Below are positions 42,749 to 42,831 of a stretch of DNA of 42,831 nt, piece by piece. The notes under the pieces are model-generated. The model saw only the letters and a program-made list of their open reading frames with translations, ran no database searches and was not told the DNA's origin. Positions within the stretch are counted from its first letter, which is position 1. Each line of letters opens with the position of its first letter. Origin of the DNA: Pseudomonas sp. UBA2684. Lineage in GTDB: Bacteria > Pseudomonadota > Gammaproteobacteria > Pseudomonadales > Pseudomonadaceae. A program made the translations under genes and the position numbers. The stretch lies in assembly GCA_002354655.1 (NCBI GenBank), contig DELY01000012.1:22577-65407 (forward strand). Direction: 5' to 3'.

Positions 42749-42831
42749 CAGGCCATTGAAAAATGTAGGCGAGGCAGCCGAGACAAGGCAAAAACGGCCG
42801 AAAAAGCGCAGTTTACGTGGTGTAAATGAGC
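42749..42831. repeat. Dispersed repeat cut by the window end
   Basis: Positions 42749-42771 match the reverse complement of positions 1-23 of the window at 22 of 23 bases. What follows (GAGACAAGGCAAAAACGGCC, then a TTTAC-GTAAA hairpin near 42812-42825) resembles a known type of Pseudomonas intergenic repeat. The element continues past the window. The 94 bases between the wzz stop and this repeat hold no recognisable gene. Confidence 0.55.

Noticed and set aside
1-42831. CRISPR array, prophage, transposase, tRNA or rRNA genes
   Set aside because: No regular short spacers and repeats, integrase or transposase motifs, or tRNA-like cloverleaf sequences were noticed. The repeats present are REP-like or palindromic. 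A tRNA search program could settle the RNA genes.

Overview
This 42.8-kb window is chromosomal DNA of a Pseudomonas species (Gammaproteobacteria). The evidence is high-GC coding DNA, Pseudomonas-type REP repeats, and gene blocks that match, from memory, the arrangement in P. aeruginosa: cyaB, a CpxRA-type locus, scpAB-rluB, ubiG-mupP-yciK, and the aromatic 'supraoperon' gyrA-serC-pheA-hisC-tyrA/aroA-cmk-rpsA followed by ihfB and wzz. No tRNA, rRNA, CRISPR array, prophage or transposase was seen.

Left part (1-9400). A PhoB box precedes plcP-agt, a two-gene operon for replacing phospholipid with glycolipid during phosphate starvation. It converges on the membrane adenylate cyclase gene cyaB. 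Next come a small HD-domain (probable diiron oxygenase) gene and an Mpo1-like lipid dioxygenase gene, divergent from an AraC-type regulator. Two tandem trkH potassium-transporter genes follow, divergent from a YkgJ-type cysteine-cluster gene.

Middle (9400-26600). A nitroreductase gene is followed by an envelope-stress locus: a CpxA-like kinase, a CpxP/Spy-like periplasmic protein with a Cpx-type box upstream, a CpxR-like regulator, a coiled-coil membrane protein and a YciI protein. A housekeeping run follows: RNase AM, YciO, a DUF6627 protein, trpS, scpA, scpB, a DUF1289 protein and rluB. After a bidirectional terminator and a REP pair come a GGEEF diguanylate cyclase, then yciK, mupP (peptidoglycan recycling), ubiG (ubiquinone) and mtaD on the minus strand, with mtnA (methionine salvage) divergent.

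Right part (26600-42831). gyrA and the aromatic supraoperon make serine, phenylalanine/tyrosine, histidine-type aminotransferase, chorismate precursors, CMP kinase and ribosomal protein S1. Between pheA and hisC the supraoperon is interrupted by about 0.9 kb. This holds a DUF559 (Vsr-like) nuclease gene and a set of GC-rich palindromes in direct, inverted and decaying tandem copies, which I consider the most interesting structure in the window. After ihfB the window enters the O-antigen locus with two tandem, long Wzz chain-length regulators. It ends inside a dispersed repeat, part of which also lies, inverted, at the window start.

All identifications come from reading motifs. No alignment or database search was run.
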